The notes under the pieces: generated by a model
The model's database searches: none
Told to the model about the DNA's origin: nothing
Seen by the model: only the letters and a program-made list of their open reading frames with translations
Shown here: in pieces, positions 54,999-63,791 of the stretch
Layout of the letters: the number at the start of each line of letters is the position of its first letter
Position numbering within the stretch: the stretch's first letter is position 1
Made by a program: the position numbers and the translations under genes
Assembly (NCBI GenBank): GCA_902363375.1
Contig: CABIZX010000004.1
Span: 186,001-250,000 of the forward strand
DNA length: 64,000 nt
Direction of reading: 5' to 3'
DNA from: Clostridiaceae bacterium
GTDB lineage: Bacteria > Bacillota > Clostridia > Clostridiales > Clostridiaceae

Positions 54999-56378
54999 CT
55001 ATACATTAGGGATTTCGATTATAAATTCTGTTCCTTCATTTAATTTACTTTTTACTTTTACTACACCTCCATGAGCCTCTATTATTGCTTTAGATATAGT
55101 AAGTCCTATACCTGCTCCTCCTGTAGCTCTTGTTCTTGATTCATCAGCTCGATAAAAGCGTTGAAAAATATATGCTAAATGTTCTTTAGATATGCCTATT
55201 CCATTATCTTGTATACTTATTATCACCTTATCATCTTCATTTTTACAAATAATTTTAAGTTTTCCTCCATGTTCAGTAAATTTTATTCCATTTGAAATAA
55301 TATTTACTAATGCTTGAGTAATTTTATCTTTATCTATATTTATAATAGTTGTTTCTAATTCACTTTTTACATTAATTTCTTTATCATGAAGTTGTTTCTC
55401 AAAGTTTGTTAAAATCATTTCTATTAAATCTTTCATATTTACTTCACTTCTATTTAAGGTTAAATCTTCACTTTCATATCTAGATAGATGTTCTAAAGAG
55501 CCTACTAGCCTACTTAATCTTTGAACCTCTTCATGGATACTTTGTAATCTTTCTTCTGTTGGATCCCAAATTCCATCTATCAATGCTTCCAATTGCCCCT
55601 GCATAGTAGTTAAAGGAGTTCTAAGCTCATGGGATATATCCTTTGTTAGAATCTTTCTTATCTTTTCCTCTTCATCTAAACTGGTAGCTAAAGTGTTTAC
55701 AGAATTAATCATTTCCTTAATTTCTTTAATATTGCTTTCTTCTTTAATTCTATTTTTATATTTTCCTGTAGCTATAAGATTTGTAGCTTTAACCACACTT
55801 CCTATAGGTTTACTTATAGATGTAGAAATTAAAACACCTATAAATATTGAAATTCCCAAAGAAAAAATTCCTACAAAAATTAATATTTTATCTAAAGTTT
55901 TGAAAAATCCTACATCAGAATCATTGTAATAAAGTGGTCCATAATATTCTATCTGTAAAGTTCCAACTAAATTATTGTCTATACTCAAATTGTATATTTC
56001 CTCAGTATAATCTCCTTGATATCCTGGATTCACAATATTCATATTATATCCCATTTTGTCCATCATCGATTGACACATACTACTATTATGAGTTCTAGCA
56101 CTCCATATAACATTATTTGAAGTGTCCTTCACCTTTACTATAAAACCATTATCTATAGCTTCTAGCCCTATTTTCTCTATATTCTCTGTATCCCATTTCC
56201 CATTCTTATAAGTGTTGCCTATATCTCTAATAAGCACTTTCTTTCTTTCGTCTATTATATCTACCAAATACCTATTAAAATTTTCTTTCATGAAGATATG
56301 AGATGCAAAGCTTATTAAGAATATTATTGTCATTGAAAATAGTAGAAAGGTTAAAGTAAGTCTATGTTTTAGCTTCAT
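54999..56378 (-). CDS. Sensor histidine kinase
   Basis: A 459-residue kinase: two helices (about 8-28 and 165-185) around a sensor domain of about 135 residues, a HAMP domain, H-box KDISHELRTPLTTMQGQ (about 240), N-box ALVNIISNGIKF, DNGIGI and GAGIGLTIS. The ATG at 56378 follows the regulator stop by four bases, with GGGGGTGAG upstream inside the regulator gene. It is divergent, with its regulator, from an HMA/TauE-type gene, which suggests a metal or redox-linked signal. Confidence 0.94.
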   Translation of the reverse strand: MKLKHRLTLTFLLFSMTIIFLISFASHIFMKENFNRYLVDIIDERKKVLIRDIGNTYKNGKWDTENIEKIGLEAIDNGFIVKVKDTSNNVIWSARTHNSSMCQSMMDKMGYNMNIVNPGYQGDYTEEIYNLSIDNNLVGTLQIEYYGPLYYNDSDVGFFKTLDKILIFVGIFSLGISIFIGVLISTSISKPIGSVVKATNLIATGKYKNRIKEESNIKEIKEMINSVNTLATSLDEEEKIRKILTKDISHELRTPLTTMQGQLEALIDGIWDPTEERLQSIHEEVQRLSRLVGSLEHLSRYESEDLTLNRSEVNMKDLIEMILTNFEKQLHDKEINVKSELETTIINIDKDKITQALVNIISNGIKFTEHGGKLKIICKNEDDKVIISIQDNGIGISKEHLAYIFQRFYRADESRTRATGGAGIGLTISKAIIEAHGGVVKVKSKLNEGTEFIIEIPNV

Positions 56379-56382
56379 TGAA

Positions 56383-57069
56383 TTACTCACCCCCAAACTT
56401 ATACCCGATACCATGAACTGTTAGAATATATTTAGGACTTTTACTATTATCTTCTATCTTACTTCTTAAGTTTTTTATATGTGAATCTATTATCCTATCA
56501 TAAACATCAATATCATCACCTAGGGCTCTATCTAAAAGTTCCCCCCTTGTAAATACCTTCTTTGGACTCTCACATAGTGCTAGGAGTATTTTAAATTCTG
56601 AAGGAGTTAATTCTACCAATTTATCATCCTTTCTCACTTCATAAGTATCTAAACTTATAACTAAGCTTCCATCATTAAATTTTAAGATATTATCCTCTTT
56701 GAAATTCAATGTTCTTTTTAATACGGCATTTACTCTAGCAACCACTTGCTTCGGACTAAATGGTTTCGTTATGTAGTCATCTGTGCCTAATGAAAAACCA
56801 TTTAGAATGCTATCTTCTTCAACTTTTGCTGTTAGCATTATTATGGGTACATCTGACTCCATCCTTATAGTTTCACAAACTTTTTCTCCTGATATGTCTG
56901 GTAACATCAAATCTAATATTACTAACTTAGGACTACATTTTTTATATTTATCCAAGGCTTCTTTTCCATTTAGCGCAGTTATAACACTATAGCCTTCTTT
57001 TTTTAAATAAGCCTCTAATACTTCTAATATTTTAACTTCATCTTCTACTATAAGTATATTAATTTCCAT
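56383..57069 (-). CDS. OmpR-family response regulator
   Basis: A 228-residue protein: receiver domain with phosphoacceptor Asp in LVILDLMLPDISG (about 51), MLTAK and DYITKPF, then a winged helix ending SPKYILTVHGIGYKFGG. ATG at 57069 has GGAGG five bases upstream; another ATG 12 bases earlier overlaps that site. It is transcribed with the kinase behind it and divergent from the gene at 57222. A perfect 11-bp inverted repeat lies in the shared promoter region. Confidence 0.95.
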   Translation of the reverse strand: MEINILIVEDEVKILEVLEAYLKKEGYSVITALNGKEALDKYKKCSPKLVILDLMLPDISGEKVCETIRMESDVPIIMLTAKVEEDSILNGFSLGTDDYITKPFSPKQVVARVNAVLKRTLNFKEDNILKFNDGSLVISLDTYEVRKDDKLVELTPSEFKILLALCESPKKVFTRGELLDRALGDDIDVYDRIIDSHIKNLRSKIEDNSKSPKYILTVHGIGYKFGGE

Positions 57070-57126
57070 ATATACCTCCATAAATATTAAGCTTCTTAAA
57101 ATCTTTCTCTTAATTATAATAAATCA

Positions 57127-57169
57127 TTATGAAGATTATATGTAGAATTCCTCCATAAAATCTTCATAA
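57127..57169. promoter_or_regulatory. Inverted repeat in the divergent promoter region
   Basis: TTATGAAGATT (57127-57137) and AATCTTCATAA (57159-57169) are exact complements, 32 bp apart centre to centre, about three turns. They lie midway between the response regulator and the HMA-TauE gene. A dimeric regulator, possibly the response regulator, may control both genes from here. Confidence 0.55.
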
Positions 57170-57221
57170 CTTAAATATATACTTTAGTTACTATCTTTAA
57201 ATTATGTATGAGGTGATAATT

Positions 57222-58652
57222 TTGTCTAATAAGTCCTTAATTCTAAATGTTGATAACATGGTCTGTAACTCTTGTGAAAATATTATTAAAAAACACTTAA
57301 AAAAACTCTCTGGGATTATAGTTGTGACGGCAAGCTACAATAATGGAACGGTCTCTATTGAGTATGATGCTGAAAAAGTATCTTACTCTACTATAGTTGC
57401 TACCATCGAAAAGGCTGGCTATAAGGTTACTGGTGATAGTAAAAATAGTAAATCTGAATTTCTTCCCATTGTTGGAATAGTGCTCATAGCTCTACTTATG
57501 ATACGTCTTGGTAAAGGTACTGGAGTATTTGATATGTCTTCTGCTTTAAGTAGTAAAGTTAGTTATATTGCTTTATTTACCATTGGAGTTTTAACTTCTC
57601 TACACTGTGTAGGCATGTGTGGTGGAATAATGATGTCTCAAAGTATCACATCTCAAATGGTACCTGAAAAAAATAAATTTAAACCAGGCCTTATGTATAA
57701 CCTAGGTCGTTTAATCTCTTACACCATTCTAGGTGGTATTGTAGGAGGTATCGGTGAAGTATTTACCCTTTCCTTTGGAGCTCAAGGTCTTATAGCAATA
57801 ATTGTAGGAATATTTATGGTAATAATGGGATTAAACCTATATGGCTTTAAAGCTTTTAGAAAGTTTTCTGTAAAGTTGCCATGGAATGGCTGTAACTCTC
57901 AGAAAAAATCTAGAAATCCACTTATAGTAGGTTTATTAAATGGGTTTATGCCTTGTGGCCCACTACAAACTATGCAGCTTTATGCTTTAGCTTCTGGTAG
58001 TGTTATAGCTGGTGCAACTTCAATGTTTTTCTTTGCCTTAGGTACAATACCTTTAATGCTTGGCTTCGGAGTCATTGCTAACCTACTTAGTCAGAAAAAC
58101 TCTAATAGATTAGTTAAATACAGTGGTGCTATCATCATAGTTCTAGGGATTATCATGGCTAATCGTGGGTTATCTTTAATGGGGATTAATGCAATGCCTA
58201 ACTCTTTATCTTTAGGTGGAAATAATAATTCAGCTATATCTGAAAAAGCTTCATCCAATAAAGCAACTATATCCAATGGAAAGCAAACCATAAAAATTTC
58301 TGCTACTAATCAAGGCTATACACCAAGCATAGTCTATGTTCAGAAGGGAGTTCCTACTGAATTTATAGTAGATGGAGAAAGCATTAACTTCTGTAACAAT
58401 AAAATTGTTATTCCTTCTATGAATATTCAAAAGAGCCTATCCTCAGGAGAGAATATAATAGAATTTACTCCTGAAGATAAAGATATAAACTATAGCTGCT
58501 GGATGGGTATGCTTAGAGGTACTATAAAGGTTGTAGATGATTTAAATTCTGTAGATGATTCTACTATACAAAATGATATTGATAATGAATTCTACTATCC
58601 TTCTAAGGATTCTAATAATCAAAATTTTAACGGCGGCTTCTCTTGTCATTAA
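57222..58652 (+). CDS. HMA-TauE/SafE (DsbD-like) - cupredoxin-like fusion protein
   Basis: A 476-residue membrane protein. A heavy-metal-associated domain at 1-70 has the MVCNSC metal site. Seven or so helices with the TauE/SafE-DsbD-like LHCVGMCGGIMMS motif (about 128-140) follow. A C-terminal cupredoxin-like domain (about 350-450), with NFCNNKIVI and CWMGM, could bind Cu through Cys and Met. The last residues end in CH. This layout fits copper delivery or export at the membrane. The TTG at 57222 has GAGGTGATAATT upstream; an earlier ATG has no site. Metal identity is inference. Confidence 0.88.
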   Translation: MSNKSLILNVDNMVCNSCENIIKKHLKKLSGIIVVTASYNNGTVSIEYDAEKVSYSTIVATIEKAGYKVTGDSKNSKSEFLPIVGIVLIALLMIRLGKGTGVFDMSSALSSKVSYIALFTIGVLTSLHCVGMCGGIMMSQSITSQMVPEKNKFKPGLMYNLGRLISYTILGGIVGGIGEVFTLSFGAQGLIAIIVGIFMVIMGLNLYGFKAFRKFSVKLPWNGCNSQKKSRNPLIVGLLNGFMPCGPLQTMQLYALASGSVIAGATSMFFFALGTIPLMLGFGVIANLLSQKNSNRLVKYSGAIIIVLGIIMANRGLSLMGINAMPNSLSLGGNNNSAISEKASSNKATISNGKQTIKISATNQGYTPSIVYVQKGVPTEFIVDGESINFCNNKIVIPSMNIQKSLSSGENIIEFTPEDKDINYSCWMGMLRGTIKVVDDLNSVDDSTIQNDIDNEFYYPSKDSNNQNFNGGFSCH

Positions 58653-58700
58653 AGTTTAAGATGAAATCAAAAATAATTTATTATTTTCTATAAAATATTA

Positions 58701-58728
58701 AGGCTGTACTTCAAGATAAGTATAGCCT
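58701..58728. terminator. Terminator-like hairpin between convergent genes
   Basis: AGGCTGTACTT (58701-58711) pairs with AAGTATAGCCT (58718-58728) with one G-U on one strand. The T tract is weak. Confidence 0.6.
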
Positions 58729-58759
58729 CAACATTAATTTAAATTAATATATTTTTATT

Positions 58760-60172
58760 CTATTGAAAATTATTTCCACCATCTTTAATCGCATCTCTAA
58801 TTAATTTTTGTGCCCATAATTCTAAATTTTCATATCCTGGTAATTTATTAGTATTATTCTTAGCACATTCCTTATATTTCTTTGCTAAAGTCAAATAAGC
58901 ATTTACATACCCTTCCTTTTTTACTTTTTCTTCAATTCTATGGGCATAAGTTAGATTTATATCTTTTACTCTAGCTACCATTTCATCTATAGTCTCATCA
59001 TTACTTAGTCTAAGTTCCTTACAAATACACCTTACTTCTTCTAAAATATCTAAAGCCCATTGAGATTTTGATATATATTCCCCATCTCTTTTAAGTTTAA
59101 TATCTTTTTTACCAAACTTAGCTATTAAATTTTGATTTTCTAGAGCTTCTTCTTGCCACATATCATAATTGCTTTCATCTTTTAAAAGAAGAAATAAATT
59201 AAATATTTCTAGGAATTTTAAATCACCTAAGCTTATTCCTCCCTTTTCAAAAGGATTAACATCTATAGTTCTATACTCTAAGTACTTAATTCCACCTTGA
59301 AGTAGTGAATTAAAGAAATCTTTGGGATTTCTAGGCTTTAGTCTTATTTGACTATATAGTTCTTTATGACTCTCTATAAGTCCATCCCCTATAAAGTCCT
59401 TAAGGCTCTGTACATATCCTGCTACGCTACTGTAATCTGGAAATAAATCCACTAAATTTTTGTATCCACATTCTCCATTTCTATAAGAAATACCACCTTC
59501 ATGGGAATAACTATCTATAGCTACTTCTTTAAAGCACTTTCTACATTCACATTCTTCTATATAAGTTGAATGTAAAGTTGTAGTACTACCTAATAGATAC
59601 ACTATTAGCCACCTATAACGAAGATAATTTCTTGTAATTTTTAAATAAATATGATTTTTAAAGGTCTTATAATCTAACTTATCTGAAACCTCTTTATAAA
59701 ACTCTTTAATTAACTCTTCATTGAAGGAAAAATTATAATGAATTCCTGAAATTAATTGCTTTTTCCCACCATATTTATCTAATAGTTTTTCTCTATATTT
59801 TGTAGCCTCCTTAGAAGATTCATCTTCTCCAAATTCAGCTACTGGTATATTTTCAGGTATTATACAAGGCATTGATTGTGGCCATAAGTACTCTTCTCCT
59901 ATCTCTTCCACTACAATGTCATAAAGCACATTTAAAAAATTATATACCTCATCTACATTATCAAAAGCTGGAGTTATTACCTCCACTTGACTCTCTGAAA
60001 AGTCTGTAGTTATATATGGATTCTTACTCTTTTCCCCCAGTCCTTTTGGGTGAGGCTCTAAAGATAATCTTCCCTCACTATCTACTCTTAAAGCTTCTCT
60101 CTCTATACCAAAACTTCCTAGAGGAATTTTGTTATCAATTAAATTTTTTATTTTATCTATCATTTCTATCAT
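58760..60172 (-). CDS. gshA: Glutamate-cysteine ligase, stand-alone (GshA domain)
   Basis: A 470-residue enzyme. GSFGIEREALRVDSEGRLSLEPHPKGLG near the N-terminus, TTDFSESQVEVITPAF, QSMPC and YLEYRTIDVNPF are landmarks of the gamma-glutamylcysteine synthetase domain. In many clostridia and streptococci this domain is fused to an ATP-grasp glutathione synthase (GshF, about 750 residues); here the protein ends after the ligase domain and no synthase is adjacent. It may make gamma-glutamylcysteine as the end product. ATG with AAAGGATATTATAA upstream. Enzyme call is firm. Confidence 0.9.
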   Translation of the reverse strand: MIEMIDKIKNLIDNKIPLGSFGIEREALRVDSEGRLSLEPHPKGLGEKSKNPYITTDFSESQVEVITPAFDNVDEVYNFLNVLYDIVVEEIGEEYLWPQSMPCIIPENIPVAEFGEDESSKEATKYREKLLDKYGGKKQLISGIHYNFSFNEELIKEFYKEVSDKLDYKTFKNHIYLKITRNYLRYRWLIVYLLGSTTTLHSTYIEECECRKCFKEVAIDSYSHEGGISYRNGECGYKNLVDLFPDYSSVAGYVQSLKDFIGDGLIESHKELYSQIRLKPRNPKDFFNSLLQGGIKYLEYRTIDVNPFEKGGISLGDLKFLEIFNLFLLLKDESNYDMWQEEALENQNLIAKFGKKDIKLKRDGEYISKSQWALDILEEVRCICKELRLSNDETIDEMVARVKDINLTYAHRIEEKVKKEGYVNAYLTLAKKYKECAKNNTNKLPGYENLELWAQKLIRDAIKDGGNNFQ

Positions 60173-60415
60173 TTATAATATCCTTTCTAGTCTATTATTC
60201 TCAAATCTAGACTTGTACTCTTCTAGACTAAAACCTAACTTAAGATTATTTTTCTTTTTTATATGGGTTTCTATTCTATTATTTACTTTTTGAGTTCAAA
60301 TTACAACTTTCCTAATTATATAATATAAATCATCCTTTATGTATTGTCTACCATAATACTCTGAATTAAAAGTATTATTCAAATAAATTTAAAATATGTT
60401 CAAACATAGAAAAGA

Positions 60416-60441
60416 GATATTAAAAATAATCTTTTAATATC
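60416..60441. terminator. Terminator after the cupin gene
   Basis: GATATTAAAA (60416-60425) pairs with TTTTAATATC (60432-60441); on the minus strand TCTCTTTTC follows. It lies 30 bases after the cupin stop. Confidence 0.75.
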
Positions 60442-60471
60442 CCTCTAAATATGGTTATTGTATTTTAAGTT

Positions 60472-60789
60472 CTAACTTAAAACCTCTGAAATCGTTACTA
60501 GTACTTTACTATCTACCTCGGCAATTATGCTGTGATCCACCCTTGCATCGAAAGGAAGAAAATCACCTTTTTTTAATCTAAATTTTTCTCCTGTTTTAAA
60601 CTCCATAGTTATATCACCTTCATAAACTTGAACCGATGCATAACCATTGTGGGTATGATAGGGTTTACCACTTCCTGCTGCAAAGTTAAAAAATATAGTC
60701 TTAAATTTTGCATTAGAAGCTATAACCTTAGTTCTAACATCTATGTCATCCATACTCAATGGCGCTAATATATTATTATCTGAACTCAT
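60472..60789 (-). CDS. Cupin domain protein
   Basis: A 105-residue single cupin. The first motif GSGKPYHTHNGYASVQVYEGD carries two His and the second KKGDFLPFDARVDHS the third His, so one metal can bind. No catalytic partner domain is present; it may be a sensor or small oxygenase-like enzyme. ATG with GAGGAAGTC upstream. It lies 97 bases after the DUF1858 gene on the same strand and may share its promoter with the GTAAC box. Confidence 0.88.
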   Translation of the reverse strand: MSSDNNILAPLSMDDIDVRTKVIASNAKFKTIFFNFAAGSGKPYHTHNGYASVQVYEGDITMEFKTGEKFRLKKGDFLPFDARVDHSIIAEVDSKVLVTISEVLS

Positions 60790-60886
60790 TTTGACTTCCT
60801 CTTTTCATATTAATTATAGATTCTTATTTCACTTGGTATAAATTTATATTGAATATATTCTATAAGTAATTACTATCTACAAAATA

Positions 60887-61066
60887 CTAATTTAATGCAG
60901 CTAGTAATTTTTCTATATCTAAACCATGAACTAATGCAGCTTCTGCTAAAGTTTCAGCTTGAGCTGATGGACACCCTATGCATCCCATTCCAAAGCTCAT
61001 TAATATTTCTGCTGCTCCTTCTTTTGCTCTAATAACTTCACCAATTGTCATATCTTTATTTATCAT
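60887..61066 (-). CDS. DUF1858 domain protein, 59 residues
   Basis: A 59-residue protein not reported as a long frame. [20 protein letters not shown], then [23 protein letters not shown] is the DUF1858 pattern, with a CxxC in the GCIGCPSA loop. Such proteins occur with hybrid cluster protein, ScdA-type and hemerythrin repair proteins in nitrosative and oxidative stress and may carry the cysteines for redox or metal exchange. ATG with AGGGGGAGAAGAAT upstream. The promoter contains a GTAAC-N4-GTTAC box at -41.5. Confidence 0.93.
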   Translation of the reverse strand: MINKDMTIGEVIRAKEGAAEILMSFGMGCIGCPSAQAETLAEAALVHGLDIEKLLAALN

Positions 61067-61143
61067 ATTCTTCTCCCCCTATGATTTTAATATTTATTAT
61101 TTAAACTAATAATCTTTAACTATTAGTATCTCTTACAAGTTAA

Positions 61144-61185
61144 AGTATACTAAAGTACTCAACTTTAATCCGTAACCAGTGTTAC
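61144..61185 (-). promoter_or_regulatory. CRP/FNR-type activator box and -10 for the DUF1858 gene
   Basis: GTAAC-CAGT-GTTAC at 61172-61185 is a perfect 5+5 inverted repeat. On the minus strand the next 22 bases lead to TATACT (61149-61144), which puts the box centre at -41.5, the class II position for CRP/FNR-family activators. The -35 region is not consensus, as expected for an activated promoter. Confidence 0.75.
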
Positions 61186-61221
61186 AGAAAATAAAAATAT
61201 AATAAAATTTATATATACATA

Positions 61222-61256
61222 TAAAAAACGAGTAGAACAATTTAATCCTACTCGGT
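61222..61256 (-). terminator. Terminator of the hemerythrin operon
   Basis: CGAGTAG (61229-61235) pairs with CTACTCG (61248-61254). On the minus strand a run of six T follows. It is about 85 bases after the hemerythrin stop. Confidence 0.88.
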
Positions 61257-61339
61257 TTCATATAAGAAATTTAGTTAAGCATTACGCAAAGTTGCCCAAA
61301 TTATTTTAACTTTATCTTTATTAAAACTATCCATAAATA

Positions 61340-61888
61340 TTATAAATACTTTTCTTCCAATTTCTTTAATATTACCACATACTTTTCCATAGCTTCAGTA
61401 TTTGCACCTTCAAACTCAATACAATCTGCATTTACTTTATCCATAGTTTCTTGCTTTAGCTCTCTAGCTGCAAACTTATATATAACATTATCCTCTTTAT
61501 CTATATGCCTCTCTAATAGATGGGTATAAGAGATAGCATTTGCAATAACATCAAGTATAGCTTCCTTATTACCAGCTTTTAAATTTTCAAGAGCTTCATT
61601 TAATCCTGTAATATACAGTCTTCCCATATCATGCTCTACAAGCATCCCGTATTTTATAGTCTTCTCAGCTACAAGGCCAAGTTCATCTACCATCTTATTA
61701 AAAAGAATTACCTCTTCTTTTTTATGATGATGACCATCTGCAAAGTTTCTTATAAAATCTATGATTTTATAAAAATCTTCATAATTTACATCTTTCTCTT
61801 CTAAAGCTTTGTAAGTAGCTCTTCTAACTACAGTAAGCATGCGTTTAATGTATTTATGCTCTTCCATCATTAAATCTATAGCCTTCAT
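61340..61888 (-). CDS. Hemerythrin domain protein (YtfE/ScdA-like fold)
   Basis: A 182-residue four-helix protein with the diiron ligand pattern: His in EEHKYIKRM (about 11), HHHKKEE (about 50-58), EHDMGRLY (about 83) and HLLERHIDKED (about 130-140). Proteins of this group bind a diiron site and help repair Fe-S or iron centres damaged by nitric oxide or oxygen. ATG with AGGAGGAGAGAG upstream. It follows the 212-residue gene by 17 bases; both lie behind a GTAAC box. Confidence 0.92.
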   Translation of the reverse strand: MKAIDLMMEEHKYIKRMLTVVRRATYKALEEKDVNYEDFYKIIDFIRNFADGHHHKKEEVILFNKMVDELGLVAEKTIKYGMLVEHDMGRLYITGLNEALENLKAGNKEAILDVIANAISYTHLLERHIDKEDNVIYKFAARELKQETMDKVNADCIEFEGANTEAMEKYVVILKKLEEKYL

Positions 61889-61905
61889 TCTCTCTCCTCC
61901 TATCT

Positions 61906-62544
61906 TTACTTTCTCTTGATTTCTTGAATTTCATCTTCAACTTCTATATATTTAAAATCACTATTAACTTCACTTACAAAAGCCTTGATCCATAGTCCTC
62001 TTAAGTTATAGAAGTAAGAAACATCTCCTGACTCTTTATCCCATATATCTTTATGAACACAAATTCTTCTCTTCCACTGTACTGTATCTTCATTAGATAC
62101 AAGAATTTCATTTACTCTATCACATGGCATTCCATCTAATATATAATCATTTACTCTATCATATATATCCATTGCATTAGCTGCTGCATCCCCTTTTCCT
62201 TTAACTTCCTTTGCAGCCTTTATTCCTTGGTAAGTATAAATATTTTCTAGTTTATCTTTAACTTTTTCATCATTATTAAGTAATTTAGTTGTCCAAGAAG
62301 CCATTCTTCCTTCTGCTGAATGAATCTTTCCTTGTAGCCATCCATGAATATTGCTTGTGTCTATCATATCTTCTAAAGGCAGATTTGGAAGTTTCTCTCC
62401 ATGTTTTTCATTAATCTCTTTAGCCAGTGAATCAATGTCTAAGCCTTCATCCTTAGCTAAATTAATTATTTCTTCTTCCAATCCTTCAAACCATAAAATC
62501 TTATTAAATAACCAATAATGTATCTTTCCTAAATATAAACTCAT
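61906..62544 (-). CDS. Unrecognised 212-residue protein co-transcribed with hemerythrin
   Basis: A soluble protein rich in Glu, Lys and Trp; the start is MSLYLGKIHYWLFNKILWFEGLEEEII. A second feature is a conserved-looking NIHGWLQGKIHSAEGRMASW in the middle. Only two cysteines (in PCDRV and ICVHKD) are present and no standard fold is evident to me. The ATG at 62544 has GAGGAGG upstream; the frame is open 24 codons further but without a site. It lies behind a GTAAC box and before the hemerythrin gene, so it is likely induced with it. Function not assigned. Confidence 0.75.
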   Translation of the reverse strand: MSLYLGKIHYWLFNKILWFEGLEEEIINLAKDEGLDIDSLAKEINEKHGEKLPNLPLEDMIDTSNIHGWLQGKIHSAEGRMASWTTKLLNNDEKVKDKLENIYTYQGIKAAKEVKGKGDAAANAMDIYDRVNDYILDGMPCDRVNEILVSNEDTVQWKRRICVHKDIWDKESGDVSYFYNLRGLWIKAFVSEVNSDFKYIEVEDEIQEIKRK

Positions 62545-62730
62545 AATTTTTCCTCCTCTTATTTCAATGCACTGATGCTCATTACTACATTTTGAAATCA
62601 TACTAAACTTATTCATAATTTTAAACTCAATATATTTTTAAAACATAATTCTTTGCTAAATATATTGTAACCTACTTAATTCATATTAAACTCTTTAAGC
62701 AGTTTATATTTATTAATCCTTACACTTATG

Positions 62731-62772
62731 AGTTTATAATAATGTTCATATAAAGTCTGTAACAATTGTTAC
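62731..62772 (-). promoter_or_regulatory. CRP/FNR-type activator box and -10 for the hemerythrin operon
   Basis: GTAAC-AATT-GTTAC (62759-62772, a 14-bp perfect palindrome) is followed on the minus strand by exactly 22 bases and TAAACT (62736-62731). Spacing is identical to the DUF1858 promoter. A leader of about 180 bases follows. Confidence 0.75.
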
Positions 62773-62925
62773 TATTGTAAATTTAAAATTGTATTCTATT
62801 TTATTATATACAGTTCTTAATTAAAATCTTATATATGAAGCTCTATACAGTATTCCTTCCTTGATATTATAATTAATGTATAAAATAATTTATTGTAAAA
62901 TTATATAAATAATGTGGGGTATAAA

Positions 62926-63447
62926 ATGATGATTGGATTATCTAGAGGAATTGTTAAATTAGTTCCATATACTGATAAATGGAAAGAAGAATTTTTAAAA
63001 GAAAAACAACTTCTTAATTCAATAGTTGGAAAGTATGTACTTGCAATTGAACATGTAGGCAGTACATCTATAGAAGGTCTAGACTCTAAACCTATTATCG
63101 ATATAGCCATGGGTGTTAGCTCCTTAGATATAGTAGATAACTTTAGAGAACTTCTAGAGTCTGTTGGTTATAACTATAGGGGAGATGGTGGCAGAATTTT
63201 ATTTGCTAAAGGAAGTGAAGAATCAAGAACTCACTACCTTCATGTAGAAGTTTTCAATAGTAAGATGTGGATAAACCATATTTATTTTAGGGGCTACCTT
63301 CGCCTATATAGAAACTACATTAATGAATATTCGAAGATAAAAAATGAATTAGCCTTAAAATTTTCAGATGATAGAGGTTCTTACACTAAAGAAAAGGATA
63401 GATTTATTAGTATAATTTTAGAAAAAGCTATTGAAGAGTTTTCTTAA
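62926..63447 (+). CDS. GrpB family protein (UPF0157)
   Basis: A 173-residue protein of the nucleotidyltransferase fold. VPYTDKWKEEFLKEKQLL at the N-terminus, then AIEHVGSTSIEGLDSKPIIDIAMGV (about 43-67) with the GS and D-x-D-like residues, and HVEVFNSKMW are the family pattern. Function is unresolved. ATG at 62926 with GTGGGG upstream; an ATG three bases later is equally possible. It is divergent from the hemerythrin operon. Confidence 0.9.
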   Translation: MMIGLSRGIVKLVPYTDKWKEEFLKEKQLLNSIVGKYVLAIEHVGSTSIEGLDSKPIIDIAMGVSSLDIVDNFRELLESVGYNYRGDGGRILFAKGSEESRTHYLHVEVFNSKMWINHIYFRGYLRLYRNYINEYSKIKNELALKFSDDRGSYTKEKDRFISIILEKAIEEFS

Positions 63448-63614
63448 GTAAGATTTTAATAGAAATTGTTTTTTTAATTTACTTACACTTGTATGATACC
63501 AATAACTTTCAACAAAGAATACATATCTTATAATCAATTTCTCTTTGATAACTTTTTATATTTGAAACTATATATATTTTTTATATACATAGTTTAATCC
63601 TAAAATTATAAAAC

Positions 63615-63658
63615 AAAAGCTAATAAATCCAGAAAGTTCTGCATTCATTAGCTTTTTT
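63615..63658. terminator. Bidirectional terminator between grpB-like and the 27-residue gene
   Basis: AAAAGCTAAT (63615-63624) with ATTAGCTTTT (63647-63656), and a second internal hairpin CAGAA/TTCTG. T-rich on both sides. Confidence 0.85.
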
Positions 63659-63669
63659 CTATATATTAT

Positions 63670-63753
63670 TTATTTCTTAATCATATTAGTTTTCTTTGCA
63701 ATAAGTAAAAATATTGCTACTCCGAAAATTGCTGCAAAAATTCCATTATTCAT
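63670..63753 (-). CDS. 27-residue single-helix membrane peptide
   Basis: ATG at 63753 with AGGAGG seven bases upstream, then 27 codons: MNNGIFAAIFGVAIFLLIAK and the tail KTNMIKK. One hydrophobic helix with a basic C-terminus, so probably an inner-membrane micropeptide. No family known to me. It lies between a strong terminator and the partial membrane protein gene at the window end, maybe in its operon. Confidence 0.6.
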   Translation of the reverse strand: MNNGIFAAIFGVAIFLLIAKKTNMIKK

Positions 63754-63791
63754 TTTAAGCCTCCTAAGTATGACGTTTATATTCTACTGGA

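Noticed and set aside
57204..57221. ATG at 57204 as the start of the HMA-TauE protein
   Set aside because: No ribosome binding site, while TTG at 57222 has GAGGTG at proper spacing and starts right before the HMA domain.
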